The notes: generated by a model from the letters alone, not told the origin. Shown: positions 7,559 through 16,294, counted from the first letter of the stretch. The stretch: 64,000 bases of DNA from DAOUKH01 sp964291475 (GCA_964291475.2 OZ220076.1:208646-272645); one strand, 5' to 3'. A program made the numbers and translations.

Positions 7559-7954
7559 CTACTGGCCGACCGGCGAGCCGTGGTGGTGGGCGACGCGCCA
7601 CTCGCCGAGGCGGCGCCGGAAGAGATTGGTGGCCTGGATCTTGCCTTCGACGACGCGGCCGTCGAGCACCTGGGTGAGGTTCTCGGTGCAGGAGACCCAC
7701 GCGGCGTCGCCCTCTACGACGACCTCGGCGCCGGTGATGTCGAAGTGCATCAGGGTGGCGTTCTCGAAGATGCGTTGCCAGCTTTCCATGACCGGCTCGC
7801 GGCCGCTGAGGAGCGGCCAGCCGGGATGGACGCAGAGGACCGGCTCTTCGTGGTCCCAGACGGCGTCCATCGCCTCGATGCTCAGGCTCTGGAAGGCGGC
7901 GTAGAAGGCAGCGTTGGCTGCCAGCACGGCCGCTTGGTCGCTCGACTGGGTCAT
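7559..7954 (-). CDS. SnoaL-like/NTF2-fold protein
   Basis: Small alpha+beta-cone protein of the SnoaL_3/ketosteroid-isomerase-like group, 131 residues from the ATG at 7954 (MTQSSDQAAV). A longer frame opens at 8035, but the extra 27 residues look like translated intergenic sequence. Visible family features are AANAAFYAAFQSLSIEAMDA, an EPVLCVHPGWPLLSG segment, SWQRIF, and a final beta strand LGEWRVAHHHGSPV. Members can be enzymes or binding proteins, so no reaction is assigned. It lies between two copies of the dispersed repeat and is probably a single-gene transcript. Confidence 0.75.
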   Translation of the reverse strand: MTQSSDQAAVLAANAAFYAAFQSLSIEAMDAVWDHEEPVLCVHPGWPLLSGREPVMESWQRIFENATLMHFDITGAEVVVEGDAAWVSCTENLTQVLDGRVVEGKIQATNLFRRRLGEWRVAHHHGSPVGQ

Positions 7955-8080
7955 GGGGTGACCGTCTGCCTTGAGATTGTCAGGAATCGCTCTCTGGCCG
8001 CCCGCCTGAGGGCGGAAGAGGGCGATTTGGCCCACAGGGGAGGAGCGGGCGGCGATTATACCGCTAGGGGCGGCTTAGGG

Positions 8081-8168
8081 GCAGCGCCCTGCGGGCGCTC
8101 GCGCGCCTGACGGCGCGCGCCCTCTCTCAAATCTCCCCCAGAGGGGGAGAGGCCGGAGGGGAGAGAGG
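8081..8168. repeat. Dispersed hairpin-rich intergenic repeat, locus 3 (module B)
   Basis: Clean copy of module B: GCAGCGCCCTGCGGGCGCTC, then a CGCGCGCC...GGCGCGCG palindrome, then CCTCTCTCAAATCTCCCCC with its GGGGGAGAGG partner. It is nearly identical to the copy at 23781-23860 and to the copy at 14695/16038 that is interrupted by the insertion sequence, which lets the insertion be dated and its target duplication be read. Confidence 0.8.
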
Positions 8169-8187
8169 TTTGGGGTGTCCCAAAGAG

Positions 8188-8215
8188 AAGAGGGCCCGGA
8201 TGGGCGGGCCCTCTT
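8188..8215 (-). terminator. Intrinsic terminator of glnA
   Basis: An 11-bp perfect stem (AAGAGGGCCCG/CGGGCCCTCTT) with a 6-nt loop lies 25 bp past the glnA stop. On the reverse strand it is followed by TCTCTTT. The forward strand also carries CTCTTTGCTCTT after the stem, so it could act in both directions. Confidence 0.75.
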
Positions 8216-8239
8216 TGCTCTTCGGACTGACGGGGCGGG

Positions 8240-9687
8240 CTAGTAGTCCGAGTACATGAGGAACTCGTAGGGGTGGGGGCGGAGGCGGAGCTCGTCGACC
8301 TCGTTCTCGCGCTTGTAGGCGATCCAGGTCTCGATGAGGTCTGGGGTGAAGACGTCGCCGCGGAGGAGGAACTCGTTGTCTTCCTCCAGGGTGGCGAGGG
8401 CTTCTTCGAGGCTGTGGGGCACCGTCTTGACCTTGGCGAGCTCCTCGGGCGGGAGGTGGTAGATGTCCGCGTCGAGCGGCTCGCCGGGGTCGATCTTGTT
8501 GATGACGCCGTCGAGGCCGGCCATGAGCATGGCGGGGAAGGCAAGGTAGGGGTTGGCCGTGGCGTCCGGCGGGCGGAACTCGATGCGGCGCGCCGCCGGG
8601 CCGGTGGCCGCCACCGGGATGCGGACGCAGGCGCTGCGGTTGCGCTGCGAGAAGGCGAGGTTGACCGGGGCCTCGAAGCCGGGCACGAGCCGCTTATAGG
8701 AGTTCGTGGTGGGGGCGGCGAAAGCCAGGATCGCGCCGGCGTGCTTCAGCAGCCCGCCGATGTAGTAGCGGCACATCTCGCTGATGAGGCCGTAGCCCTG
8801 CTCGTCGTAGAAGAGGTTCACGCCGTCCTTCCACAGGCTCTGGTGGACGTGCATGCCCGTGCCGTTGTCGCCGAAGATCGGCTTCGGCATGAAGGTCAGC
8901 ACCTTGTCGTTGCGGAAGGCCACGTTGCGCATGACGTGCTTGGCGAGTATGACCGTGTCGGCCTGGTCGCGGAGGGGGCCGTAGCGCAGGTCGACCTCGC
9001 CCTGGCCCGCCGTGGCGACCTCGTGGTGGTGGACCTCCATCCGCACGCCAAGGTCCATGAGTGTCGTGACCATCTCGGAGCGGATGTCCTGGAGCGTGTC
9101 GATGGGCGGGGTGGGGAAGTAGCCGCCCTTGTGCTTCGGGCGGTAGGCGAGGTTCGGACCCTCAGCACCGCTGAAGATGTCGGCCTCGCGGCCCGAATGC
9201 CAAATGCCTTCGTCCGACTCAATGAGGTAGTGGGCGCTGTGCGCGTTCTGGTCGAACGACATGCCGTCGAAGATGAAGAACTCAAGCTCGGGGCCCCAGA
9301 AGCTGGCGTCGGCGATGCCCGTCGATTGCAGGAACTCCTCGGCCTTGGTCGCCACGTAGCGGGGGTCGCGGCTGTAGCGGTCGCGGGTGATCGGGTCCCG
9401 AATGTCGCAGGAGATGCTGAGGGTCTCTTCCTCGTAGAACGGCTCGTCGTAGGCCGTCGTGGGGTCGGGGAAGAGCAGCATGTCGCTCTCGTTGATGTCC
9501 TGGAAGCCGCGGATGCTCGACCCGTCGAAGCCGAGGCCGTTCTCGAAGGCTCCCATGTCGAACTCTTGGTTCGTCACCGAGAATGCTGCAGGGTGCCGAG
9601 CAGGTCGGTGAACTTGATGTCGATGATCCGGATGCCCTCGGACTCGACGTAGTCGAGGACTTCCTGTGGGCTGGTGAACTTGGGCAT
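8240..9687 (-). CDS. glnA: Glutamine synthetase type I (one frameshift near the N-terminus)
   Basis: Makes glutamine from glutamate, ammonia and ATP, a central step of nitrogen assimilation. The start is the ATG at 9687 (MPKFTSPQEVLDYVESEGIR) with an ideal GGAGGAG upstream. After about 34 codons (DIKFTDLLGTLQH) the frame breaks near 9582: CATTCTCGG stands where CATTTCTCGG is expected, a one-base loss in a T-run. The remaining frame is intact, with GLGFDGSSIRGF, FWGPELEFFIFD, EVDLRYG, NGTGMHVHQSLW, NRSACVRIP and the presumed adenylylation Tyr in DADIYHLPPEE. Counting the missing base gives 482 residues. Because the enzyme is essential, a sequence error is likelier than a real null. A terminator follows. 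Confidence 0.93.
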
Positions 9688-9805
9688 GTTGTGTAGCTCC
9701 TCCGGGCGTGCGCCCCCGCCGCGCCGCAAGCCGACGCAAATATCGCCGCGGCGCGGGTATCATGTCGATTATCGTCAGGCCTTGGCGCGGATACCAGACG
9801 CCTAT

Positions 9806-9822
9806 GTAACAGTATTGTTAAC
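9806..9822. promoter_or_regulatory. Palindrome GTAACA-GTAT-TGTTAAC upstream of glnA
   Basis: Near-perfect inverted repeat about 120 bp upstream of the glnA ATG, in the gap between glnA and the OmpR-type regulator that reads towards it. Read on the glnA strand it gives TTAAC-N6-GTTAC, reminiscent of the GlnR box of Actinobacteria as I remember it. Operator function is inference. Confidence 0.4.
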
Positions 9823-9851
9823 CGCGAGCCGTCCAGGAAGACCGGGCCGGG

Positions 9852-10532
9852 CTACGGGTCGTCCCGGAAGCGGTAGCCGACGTTGCGCACCGTGTCGATG
9901 AAGGTGGCCGGCCCGTTCTCGATCTTGCTCCGCAGCCGCCGGATGTGGACGTCCACCGTGCGCGTGCCGCCGTAATAGTCGTAGCCCCACACCGCGTTTA
10001 GCAGGTGCTCCCGGGAGAAGACCTTCCCGGGATTCGTGGCGAAGAACTTCAGGAGCTCGTACTCCTTGAAGGTGAGCTCCATGCGGCGCCCGCCCTGCGT
10101 CACCTCGTACCGCGAGAGGTCGATCGCGAGGTCGCCCGCGCGGATGGTCTGGTCGCCGTCCTGCGGGTCGGCCCGCTCTATGAGGCGCTTCATGCGCAGG
10201 ACGAGCTCCTGGGGACGGTGCGGGGAGAGCGAGAAGTCGTCGAAGCCGCCGGCGTGGGCGTAGTCCGTCAGGCTTTGGTTCGGTATGAGCGCGAGGACCG
10301 GGATGTGCGGGGCCGACTCGGTGCACAGCGTCATCAGCGCGGCGATTTCGTCGTCGCCGGGCGAGCGTATCGAGCAGTCGACGACGACGAGGTCCGGCTG
10401 CTCACGGGAGAGGAGCTCGCGGGCCTCGGCGGGATCGACGGCGAGCAAGGGGAACGCCTCGCTCATGGCGGAGGCGGCCATCGCCGTTTGGCTTCCGGGG
10501 CTCTCGCCCCCCACGATCAAGATGCGGCGCAT
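9852..10532 (-). CDS. OmpR/PhoB-type regulator with atypical receiver, possible GlnR-like
   Basis: DNA-binding response regulator, 226 residues from the ATG at 10532 (MRRILIVGGE). An earlier in-frame start at 10574 would add 14 unconvincing residues. The receiver domain keeps the phosphoacceptor-position D52 (DLVVVDC) but lacks the acidic pair (IVGGE replaces IVDDE-like) and the conserved Lys (SPHRPQEL replaces the usual KP). The winged helix is canonical: ELTFKEYELLKFFATNPGKV, then AVWGYDYYGGTRTVDVHIRR and TVRNVGYRF. No histidine kinase is adjacent. An orphan regulator with a degenerate receiver beside glnA resembles actinobacterial GlnR, so control of nitrogen genes is plausible but unproven. 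Confidence 0.85.
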   Translation of the reverse strand: MRRILIVGGESPGSQTAMAASAMSEAFPLLAVDPAEARELLSREQPDLVVVDCSIRSPGDDEIAALMTLCTESAPHIPVLALIPNQSLTDYAHAGGFDDFSLSPHRPQELVLRMKRLIERADPQDGDQTIRAGDLAIDLSRYEVTQGGRRMELTFKEYELLKFFATNPGKVFSREHLLNAVWGYDYYGGTRTVDVHIRRLRSKIENGPATFIDTVRNVGYRFRDDP

Positions 10533-10631
10533 GACATGAACGTAGATTCCGGACGAATTCGGGACGGTGTGCATGATAGCAGACCGGCCCGGCGCCCCTA
10601 GCAGACGTACGCCACGCCGGACGCCCGTTCC

Positions 10632-10660
10632 TTGACCCAGCTACGGCGTCGGGGTAGCAT
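10632..10660 (+). promoter_or_regulatory. Putative sigma-70-type promoter for lysA
   Basis: TTGACC (10632-10637), a 17-bp spacer and TAGCAT (10655-10660). The leader to the GTG at 10740 is about 75 nt and contains two GC-rich hairpins (GGGGCGCGGCGCCCC at 10688-10702 and CCGGGCCGAAGCGGCCCG near 10713-10730). Confidence 0.6.
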
Positions 10661-10739
10661 TTCTGTGTCGAAATCGACTTCTTCCCGGGGCGCGGCGCCC
10701 CGTGATTTGGTTCCGGGCCGAAGCGGCCCGAGGCGCGCA

Positions 10740-12055
10740 GTGGCACTCGAAACCTTGCCGCTCTTTCCAGAGACGGCGCTGGTCGACGAACGCGGGCATC
10801 TCGTGTTGGGCGGCGTCGACGCGCTCGACCTGGCCGCCGAGTACGGCACGCCGCTCTACGTCTTCGACGAGGCGACCCTGCGGGGCCAGTGCCGCGCGTT
10901 CTCGACCGAGTTCAGCGCCCGCTACCCGAAGGTCAAGGTGCTCTATGCGGGCAAGGCCTTCCTGAACCGGCCGCTGGCGGGACTCCTCGCTGAGGAAGGG
11001 CTGGGGCTCGACGTCGTCTCCGGCGGTGAGTTGGCCGTCGCCGTGGCCGGCGGCATGCCGGCCGAGCGCATCTACTTCCACGGCAACAACAAGGGCGCCC
11101 AGGAGCTGCGCGAAGCCCTGGACGCCGGCATCGGACGGGTCGTCGTCGACAATTTCCATGAGCTCGCCCTGCTCGACCGGCTCGCCGGCGAGGCGGGCAA
11201 GCGTCAGGCCGTGCTGGTGCGGGCCTCCCCCGACGTCGACCCCCACACCCACGCCCACACCACTACGGGCACGCTCGACAGCAAGTTCGGGTTCGCCATC
11301 GCCACGGGCGACGCGGAGGAGGCGGTGCGGCTCGCGCAGCAGGCCGAGAACCTCGACCTGATCGGCGTCCACACGCACCTGGGCTCCCCAATCTACGAGG
11401 TCGAGCCGTACACCGAGGGCATCGCCGTGGCGATGGAGTTCGCCGCCGCGATGCGCGACCGCCACGGCCTGGAGCTTCAGGAGTTCAGTCCCGGCGGCGG
11501 TTTTCCCATCCAGTACACCACCGACCAGCCGATTTCGCCCATCGCCTCCTACGCCGAGGTGATCACGGGGGCGCTCACCCGGACCTGCGAGCGCTACGGC
11601 TTCGACCTGCCGACCCTCTTCATCGAGCCGGGGCGGTCCATCGTGGGCAGGGCCGGGGTCGCGCTCTACGAGGTCGGGGCGACGAAGGCGATCCCCGGCG
11701 TGCGGACGTACGTGTCCGTCGACGGGGGGATGAGCGACAACATTCGCCCGGCCATCTACGGGGCGGCCTACGAGGCCCTCGTGGCAGGCAAGGCCGCCGA
11801 GCCCAACGACACACGCGTCACGATCGCGGGCAAGTATTGCGAGTCGGGCGACGTACTGATCAAGGACATCGACCTGCCCGAGCTCGAGGCGGGCGACGTG
11901 ATCGCGATTCCCGCCTCCGGGCCTACTGCATACCCATGGCGAGCAACTACAACGCCGCACCCAAGCCGGCGGTGGTCATGGTCAACGAAGGCGAGGTCCG
12001 GTTGATCCGGGAGCGCGAGAGCTACGCCGACCTCATGCGGAACGACGTGGGCTAG
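10740..12055 (+). CDS. lysA: Diaminopimelate decarboxylase (one frameshift near the C-terminus)
   Basis: PLP enzyme that decarboxylates meso-diaminopimelate to lysine. The GTG at 10740 starts VALETLPLFPETALVDERGH. PLP-binding and substrate motifs are LYAGKAFLN (Lys for the Schiff base), GVHTHLGSPI, SPGGGFPIQY, FIEPGRSIVG and the CESGDVL segment. Near 11918 the frame changes: CCGGGCCTAC stands where CCGGGGCCTAC is expected, and the C-terminus AYCIPMASNYNAAPKPA continues in another frame to 12055. With the missing G restored the protein has 438 residues, a normal length. This is again a homopolymer loss in an essential gene. The gene has its own promoter and is followed by holB. Confidence 0.93.
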
Positions 12056-12110
12056 CCATGAGCAAGAGGAGCGGCCGAGGGGAAAGCGGGGACGGGAGGA
12101 AGCACGCTCC

Positions 12111-13130
12111 ATGCGGGGAATGATCGGCCAGGACGCATTGCGCGCCCAGCTTGAACGCAGCATCGAGATGGGGCGCTTGGCGCACGCGATGCTGATCGCG
12201 GGCGCGGCCGGCGCGGGCAAGATGCGCTTGGCCCTCGAACTCGCTCAGATCCTCAACTGCGAGAGCAGCAGCGGAGCCTGCGGGGCGTGCCGCCAGTGCT
12301 CCCGCATCGCGGCGTCCAAGCACGCCGACGTGCGCGTCATCGGCGCGCCCGGTCAGGCGGTCAAGATCGAGGAGATGCGCGAGCTGCAGCAGGACGCCGC
12401 CCTCGTCCCGTTCGAGGGGCGCAACCGCGTCTTCATCATCGACGGCGCCGAACGAATGACTGCCGAGGCGGCCAACTGCTTGCTCAAGACCCTGGAGGAG
12501 CCGCCGGACAACGTCTATCTGATCCTGCTGAGCCAGCAGCCGGCGGCGCTGCTGCCCACGGTTCGCTCACGGTGCCGCCTCGTCGAGCTGCGGCCCGTCG
12601 CCGCCACGCTGATCGAAGAGATGCTGACGGAGGGCGGCGCCGACCCCGAGACGGCCCGCACCATCGCGCGGCTTGCCGAAGGGCGCGCCGGATGGGCCGC
12701 CGAGGCCGCCGCCGACCCGGCGATCTTGGAAGCCCGCCGCGAGCGCCTGGACGACGCCATGGGCGTTGCCGGCATGGACTTCAGCGCCCGGCTGGTCCAC
12801 GCGGCGGCCCTTGCCGACCGCTACGGCAAAGACAGGGAGGCCGTCCTCGACTGGCTCGGCCTGCTCCGCCGGTGGTGGCGCGACGTGTTGCTCCACAAGA
12901 GCGGGCGGGGCGACCTCGCAGTCAATGCCGACCGCGCCGACGCGCTCGCGGCCTTCGCGGAGGCCTGCTCCGTGGCCGAAGCCGGGGCCGCCGTCCGCGA
13001 CGTCACCGACACCATCGACCATCTGGGCAAGAACGCCAACGCGCGCCTCGCCCTCGACGTATTTATGCTCCGATTACCCCAAGTTCCCGCGGAGGCGCTG
13101 CACACCGCGCCCGCGGTCCCGGAAGGATAG
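12111..13130 (+). CDS. holB: DNA polymerase III delta' subunit
   Basis: Clamp-loader subunit of the replicative polymerase. The 339-residue product has the AAA+ fold with a slightly degenerate P-loop (GAAGAGKM near residue 31), a zinc module with cysteines in NCESSSGACGACRQC (about 48-62), the Walker-B region FIIDGAERM, the CLLKTLEEPP helix and the SRCR sensor segment. The C-terminal half is helical, as expected of delta'. It lies 55 bp after lysA and 5 bp before ricT. The holB-ricT order is also known in Firmicutes, which supports both calls. Confidence 0.93.
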   Translation: MRGMIGQDALRAQLERSIEMGRLAHAMLIAGAAGAGKMRLALELAQILNCESSSGACGACRQCSRIAASKHADVRVIGAPGQAVKIEEMRELQQDAALVPFEGRNRVFIIDGAERMTAEAANCLLKTLEEPPDNVYLILLSQQPAALLPTVRSRCRLVELRPVAATLIEEMLTEGGADPETARTIARLAEGRAGWAAEAAADPAILEARRERLDDAMGVAGMDFSARLVHAAALADRYGKDREAVLDWLGLLRRWWRDVLLHKSGRGDLAVNADRADALAAFAEACSVAEAGAAVRDVTDTIDHLGKNANARLALDVFMLRLPQVPAEALHTAPAVPEG

Positions 13131-13135
13131 GCACC

Positions 13136-14032
13136 ATGGTGACCACCGAAAAACCGAAGACGATGGGCGTCCGCTTCGCCAAAGCGGGCAAGATTCAGTA
13201 TTTCGACCCCGGCGACGAGACGTTTGAGACCAACGACTACGTCGTCGGCGAGACCGCCACCGGCATCGAGATCGGCTGGGTGGTCATCGCACCCGATCAG
13301 GTGCTGATGACCAAGTTCAAGGAGACCCCACCGCCGATCGTACGGAAGGCCTCCCCCGAAGACCTGCAGGCCCGGGACCGGCTCGCCCAGCGCGCCGACC
13401 AACTCTTCCAGGAGGCCAAGTCGATCGTCCGAGAGCTGCGGCTCCCGATGAAGGTGGTGCAGGCCACCTTTTCCCTGGACGAGGCGCGGGTGGTGGTGAC
13501 GTACACCGCCGAGGACCGCGTCGACTTCCGCCAACTGCTCCGCCGGCTGGGCCGCACCGCCAACGCCAGGGTCGAGCTGCGCGAGGTGGGACCTCGTGAC
13601 GAGGCCAAGGTCGTGGACGGCATCGGGCGTTGCGGCCGCACGCTCTGCTGTTCCACCTGGCTCACCGAGTTCAGCCCGGTGACGATGAAGATGGCGAAGG
13701 AGCAGGACCTGCCGTTGAGCCCGCCCGGCCTCGCCGGCCAATGCGGCCGTCTGCGTTGCTGCCTGCGCTACGAGTACGACCAGTACCGGGAGCTCAAGCG
13801 CGGCCTTCCCAAGATCGGGGCCACCGTCAAGACGTCGCACGGCGACGCCGTCGTGGTCGTCGGCCATCCCCTGAAGCAGACCGTCACCGTGCGGCTGGAA
13901 GAGGGCGGTTGGACGGAGATTCCGATGGCGGAGATCGAGCAGGCTTCGGCGGCGCCTGCACCTCAGTCTCAGGACCGTCCGGAGGGTGAGTCGCGGCCCC
14001 GGTCGCGGCGCCGCCGGCGCCCTAGGCGATAG
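13136..14032 (+). CDS. ricT: PSP1-domain protein RicT (YaaT)
   Basis: PSP1 C-terminal domain protein; in Bacillus, YaaT/RicT works with RicA and RicF to help RNase Y mature mRNAs. The product is 298 residues. It contains GVRFAKAGKIQYFDPGD at the N-terminus, KVVQATFSLDEARVVVTYTA in the middle, then the characteristic cysteine clusters RCGRTLCCSTWL and QCGRLRCCLRYE (about 162-210). The last 30 residues are an Arg-rich tail. GGAAGG precedes the ATG. It follows holB directly and its tail overlaps the convergent HNH gene by 11 bp. RicA and RicF are not seen nearby. Confidence 0.9.
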   Translation: MVTTEKPKTMGVRFAKAGKIQYFDPGDETFETNDYVVGETATGIEIGWVVIAPDQVLMTKFKETPPPIVRKASPEDLQARDRLAQRADQLFQEAKSIVRELRLPMKVVQATFSLDEARVVVTYTAEDRVDFRQLLRRLGRTANARVELREVGPRDEAKVVDGIGRCGRTLCCSTWLTEFSPVTMKMAKEQDLPLSPPGLAGQCGRLRCCLRYEYDQYRELKRGLPKIGATVKTSHGDAVVVVGHPLKQTVTVRLEEGGWTEIPMAEIEQASAAPAPQSQDRPEGESRPRSRRRRRPRR

Positions 14033-14576
14033 GGACGAACTTCCGCCACTCGGCCCGGCGGTCGAGGTAGGGGATGAAGGGGTCGAAGGGTGTGCTGCGC
14101 GGCTTGTGCGGCTTGCTGAGCAGGCGCATCCCCGCCTCCTTCGGCAAACGTCCCGCCTTGCGGTGATTGCAGCGCTTGCACGCCGTCACCACGTTCTCCC
14201 ACTCGTGCTTGCCGCCCCGCACGCGGGGCAGCACGTGGTCGATAGTGAGGTCGCGCGACTGCGACGCGCCGCAGTACTGGCAGTGGTGGCGATCACGGAT
14301 GAAGACCTCACGCCGGGTGAGGCGCCGCACCGGCAGCGGCCGGCGCACCTGGTAGATGAGACGGATGACCGAGGGAAGCTCGAAGGCGCGCTCCGCGGTG
14401 TGGAGGACTCCCATGCCGTTCTCTAGGAGCTCCGCCTTCCCCTTCCAGAGCAGCACGATGGCACGGCGAACGGGGCACACGTTGAGCGGCTCATAGTTCT
14501 GGTTGAGCAGGAGCACCGGTGTCTGCGGTGTCGCCCGCCCATTGCCGTTCCGTGCTGGAAAAGGTTCCGCGTCCAT
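14022..14576 (-). CDS. HNH endonuclease
   Basis: Small HNH nuclease, 184 residues from the ATG at 14576 (a GTG at 14630 would add 18 residues). After LLLNQNYEPLNVCPVRRAIV, a segment typical of this chromosomal family, the HNH domain shows CQYCGASQSRDLTIDHVLPR, then GGKHEWENVVTACKRCN, with the ββα-metal Cys pairs and the catalytic His-Asp-His. These proteins are widespread in bacterial chromosomes and not tied to restriction systems. The biological target is unknown. The gene is convergent with ricT and lies just before the interrupted repeat that holds the insertion sequence. Confidence 0.88.
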   Translation of the reverse strand: MDAEPFPARNGNGRATPQTPVLLLNQNYEPLNVCPVRRAIVLLWKGKAELLENGMGVLHTAERAFELPSVIRLIYQVRRPLPVRRLTRREVFIRDRHHCQYCGASQSRDLTIDHVLPRVRGGKHEWENVVTACKRCNHRKAGRLPKEAGMRLLSKPHKPRSTPFDPFIPYLDRRAEWRKFVPIA

Positions 14577-14694
14577 CCCGAGGCAGCCATCCTCACCGAA
14601 AGCTTCTCGCGCTGGGGCGTACTCTACCACGCCCGGACAGAGAAGGGCACGGGGCTGGGAGTGGGCCGGGGGAGGCCGCCCGGGGCCGGGAAAA

Positions 14695-14739
14695 GCAGCG
14701 CCCTGCGGGCGCTCGCGCGCCTAGCGGCGCGCGCCCTCT
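14695..14739. repeat. Dispersed repeat module B, left part, interrupted by insertion sequence
   Basis: GCAGCGCCCTGCGGGCGCTC followed by a GC palindrome and CCCTCT, matching the intact copy at 8081-8125. The copy stops at 14739, where the IS481-like element begins, and resumes at 16038. The last 5 bp (CCTCT) are repeated on the other side of the element. Confidence 0.8.
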
Positions 14740-16037
14740 TGAAGGACCGGGCACATGGGTGACGGTTAGACCGGGGACATAGGTAACACCTTGACGGGGG
14801 TCTTGGCGATGCGTTTGGTGTGGTCGTCGAGGAGGCCGATGAGGAGGGGGCCGAAGCGGACGGCCCAGCTGCGGTCGTCCTGCCGGACGAGGCCGACGGG
14901 CTCGCCTTTGAGGGTCTCGCTCACGTAGACCAGGTCCCCCTTCCACTTGATCTCGCCGTTGCCGCGTACCCGGCGTACCGTGACTTCGGCCTCGTAGTCC
15001 GGCGAGCCGACGCTGGCAGGATAGGGGCGAAACGAGGGCGTGTACAGGAAGGCCGGGGGGCGCTGTCCCAAGGCCTCGTGAGGGCGCTCGGTGTTGTAGC
15101 TGCGTCGGAAGCGGTCGAAGGCCTGCTGCTGACGGCGGCCGTTGGCCCTGGGCGGCGAGGCGGTTTCCGCCTTCAGGGTGCGGTGGAGGCGCTCGAGGCG
15201 TCCGTTCTGTTCGGGATGGCCCGGGGCGATGCGCTCGGGGAGGATGCCCAGCTTGACCCACCAGACGGCCAGGGAGGAGAGGCTGCCCAAGCTGGTGCCG
15301 GCGAAGGGCGGACCGTTGTCGGTGCGGATGACCCTGGGCAGGCCGTACTCACGGAAGGCGCGCGCTAACGCGCGCCGCGTCTCCGGGCCGGTGGGGCGCT
15401 CCAGCCCGCGGCAGGCGATCAGGTAGCGGGAGGCCGCGTCCTGGACGGTGAGGGGGTCGACGCGGGCCCCGTCGCCGGTGCGGAACCAGCCCTTGAAGTC
15501 GATGGACCAGACGTCGTTGGCGTTGATGGCGTAAGCGAAGGGCTCGCTCCAAGGGGAGGTACGGCGGCGACGCTGTCGGCGCCGTACCAGGCCGGCCCGG
15601 TCGAGGATGGCGCCGGCGGTGCTGGGGGCGGGCCAGGGCACGTCGGGCTCGGTGTCGTGGAGCCAGGCGATGAGCTTCTTGGGGCCCCACAAGGGGTGGG
15701 CTCGCTTCGCCGCGATGATGCGCTCCTGCACCTCACGGCGTGTGGCGTTGGGATGATGGTGGGGGGCGCGGCTCCGGTCGCGCAGGCCCTCCTCGCCGTA
15801 CGCCTCGTACCGGCCGATCAGCTTGGAGGCAGTCTTGCGGCTGATCCCGAACTGCCGGCACAACTCGGCGATGGGTTCCTCCCCCGCCGTCCTGCGCTCA
15901 ATGAACCGCAACCGTTCCGCTTCGACACTCGTCTCTTGCAGGGCAACACAACTCCTCCTTCATGGATCGCTTCCTGCAATCCTCCAGAGTGTTACCCATG
16001 TGCCCGGTTTATCTGTTACCTATCTTCCCGGTCTGTA
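14740..16037 (-). mobile_element. IS481-family-like insertion sequence, 1298 bp, with 5-bp target duplication
   Basis: The element is bounded by imperfect inverted ends. Each end holds two direct copies, 24 bp apart, of an 18-bp motif like ACCGGGCACATGGGTGAC: 14746-14763 and 14770-14787 on the left, and reverse complements at 15991-16008 and 16015-16032 on the right. Flanks are CCTCT at 14735-14739 and 16038-16042. Removing the element and one CCTCT restores a module B repeat that matches 8081-8168 through the junction with one substitution. It encodes one DDE transposase on the reverse strand. The repetitive CT-rich target means the duplication could be 4-6 bp. Confidence 0.88.
14766..15911 (-). 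CDS. IS481-like DDE transposase (N-terminus probably frameshifted)
   Basis: Transposase of 381 residues as read from the TTG at 15911. It has an N-terminal helix-turn-helix (AELCRQFGISRKTASKLIGR), then the rve/DDE domain with WSIDFKGWF (first Asp), VIRTDNGPPF (second Asp) and GHPEQNGRLERLHRTLK (Glu). YNTERPHEALGQRPP and a C-terminal beta-rich region follow. The true start is probably earlier: AAGGAGGAG at 15960-15952 precedes TTG at 15946, reading MPW, and one missing base would join this to QETSVEAERLRFIER. The stop lies inside the inner end repeat, as is common in compact insertion sequences. It is probably active or recently active apart from the frame break. Confidence 0.88.
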   Translation of the reverse strand: MRFIERRTAGEEPIAELCRQFGISRKTASKLIGRYEAYGEEGLRDRSRAPHHHPNATRREVQERIIAAKRAHPLWGPKKLIAWLHDTEPDVPWPAPSTAGAILDRAGLVRRRQRRRRTSPWSEPFAYAINANDVWSIDFKGWFRTGDGARVDPLTVQDAASRYLIACRGLERPTGPETRRALARAFREYGLPRVIRTDNGPPFAGTSLGSLSSLAVWWVKLGILPERIAPGHPEQNGRLERLHRTLKAETASPPRANGRRQQQAFDRFRRSYNTERPHEALGQRPPAFLYTPSFRPYPASVGSPDYEAEVTVRRVRGNGEIKWKGDLVYVSETLKGEPVGLVRQDDRSWAVRFGPLLIGLLDDHTKRIAKTPVKVLPMSPV

Positions 16038-16200
16038 CCTCTCTCTAATCTCCCCCAGAGGGGAGAGGCCGGAAGGGAGGGGAGAAGACCCCGCCCGCAC
16101 CCCTGGGCAACCACGAGGGTTGCCCCTACATGGATGATCGGCCGGCGGCGTCGCCGGTTACGCAAAGGCCTCCAAGGTCTCTAGAGAGGGAGGCTGCCGC
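16038..16200. repeat. Dispersed repeat, right part after the insertion sequence
   Basis: Begins with the second CCTCT and continues CTCTAATCTCCCCCAGAGG, the remainder of module B. A module D hairpin with altered arms (GGGCAACC/GGTTGCCC, tail CCTAC) is at 16105-16129. At 16150-16190 a module with GGTTACGCAAAGGCCTCC resembles 7511-7541. No coding frame is convincing here. Confidence 0.75.
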
Positions 16201-16203
16201 GCG

Positions 16204-16257
16204 CTATGAATCCAGGCGTTCGACCTCGCGGACGGCTTGGCCGAAGTCGCCGGGGAT
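16204..16257 (-). repeat. Second copy of the 3' end of the cvpA-like gene (att-like)
   Basis: These 54 bp encode, on the reverse strand, IPGDFGQAVREVERLDS and a stop, exactly the C-terminus of the cvpA-like gene at 16620-16673. The two copies differ at four positions, all third-codon and all silent (CAA/CAG, CTG/CTC, GAT/GAC, TCA/TCG). This is the pattern left when an integrative element inserts in the 3' end of a gene and supplies a replacement end. The copies are 416 bp apart and flank one small gene. Confidence 0.75.
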
Positions 16258-16294
16258 CTCTTCACGTCCGACATCCTAGCCAAGTAGCAAAGGT

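Noticed and set aside
10661..10739. Lysine riboswitch in the lysA leader
   Set aside because: The leader is only about 75 nt and shows two simple GC hairpins; a lysine riboswitch is about twice as long with a multi-helix junction.
8240..12055. Programmed frameshifting in glnA and lysA
   Set aside because: No slippery heptamer with downstream pseudoknot is evident, the sites differ, and loss of one base in a homopolymer explains both more simply.
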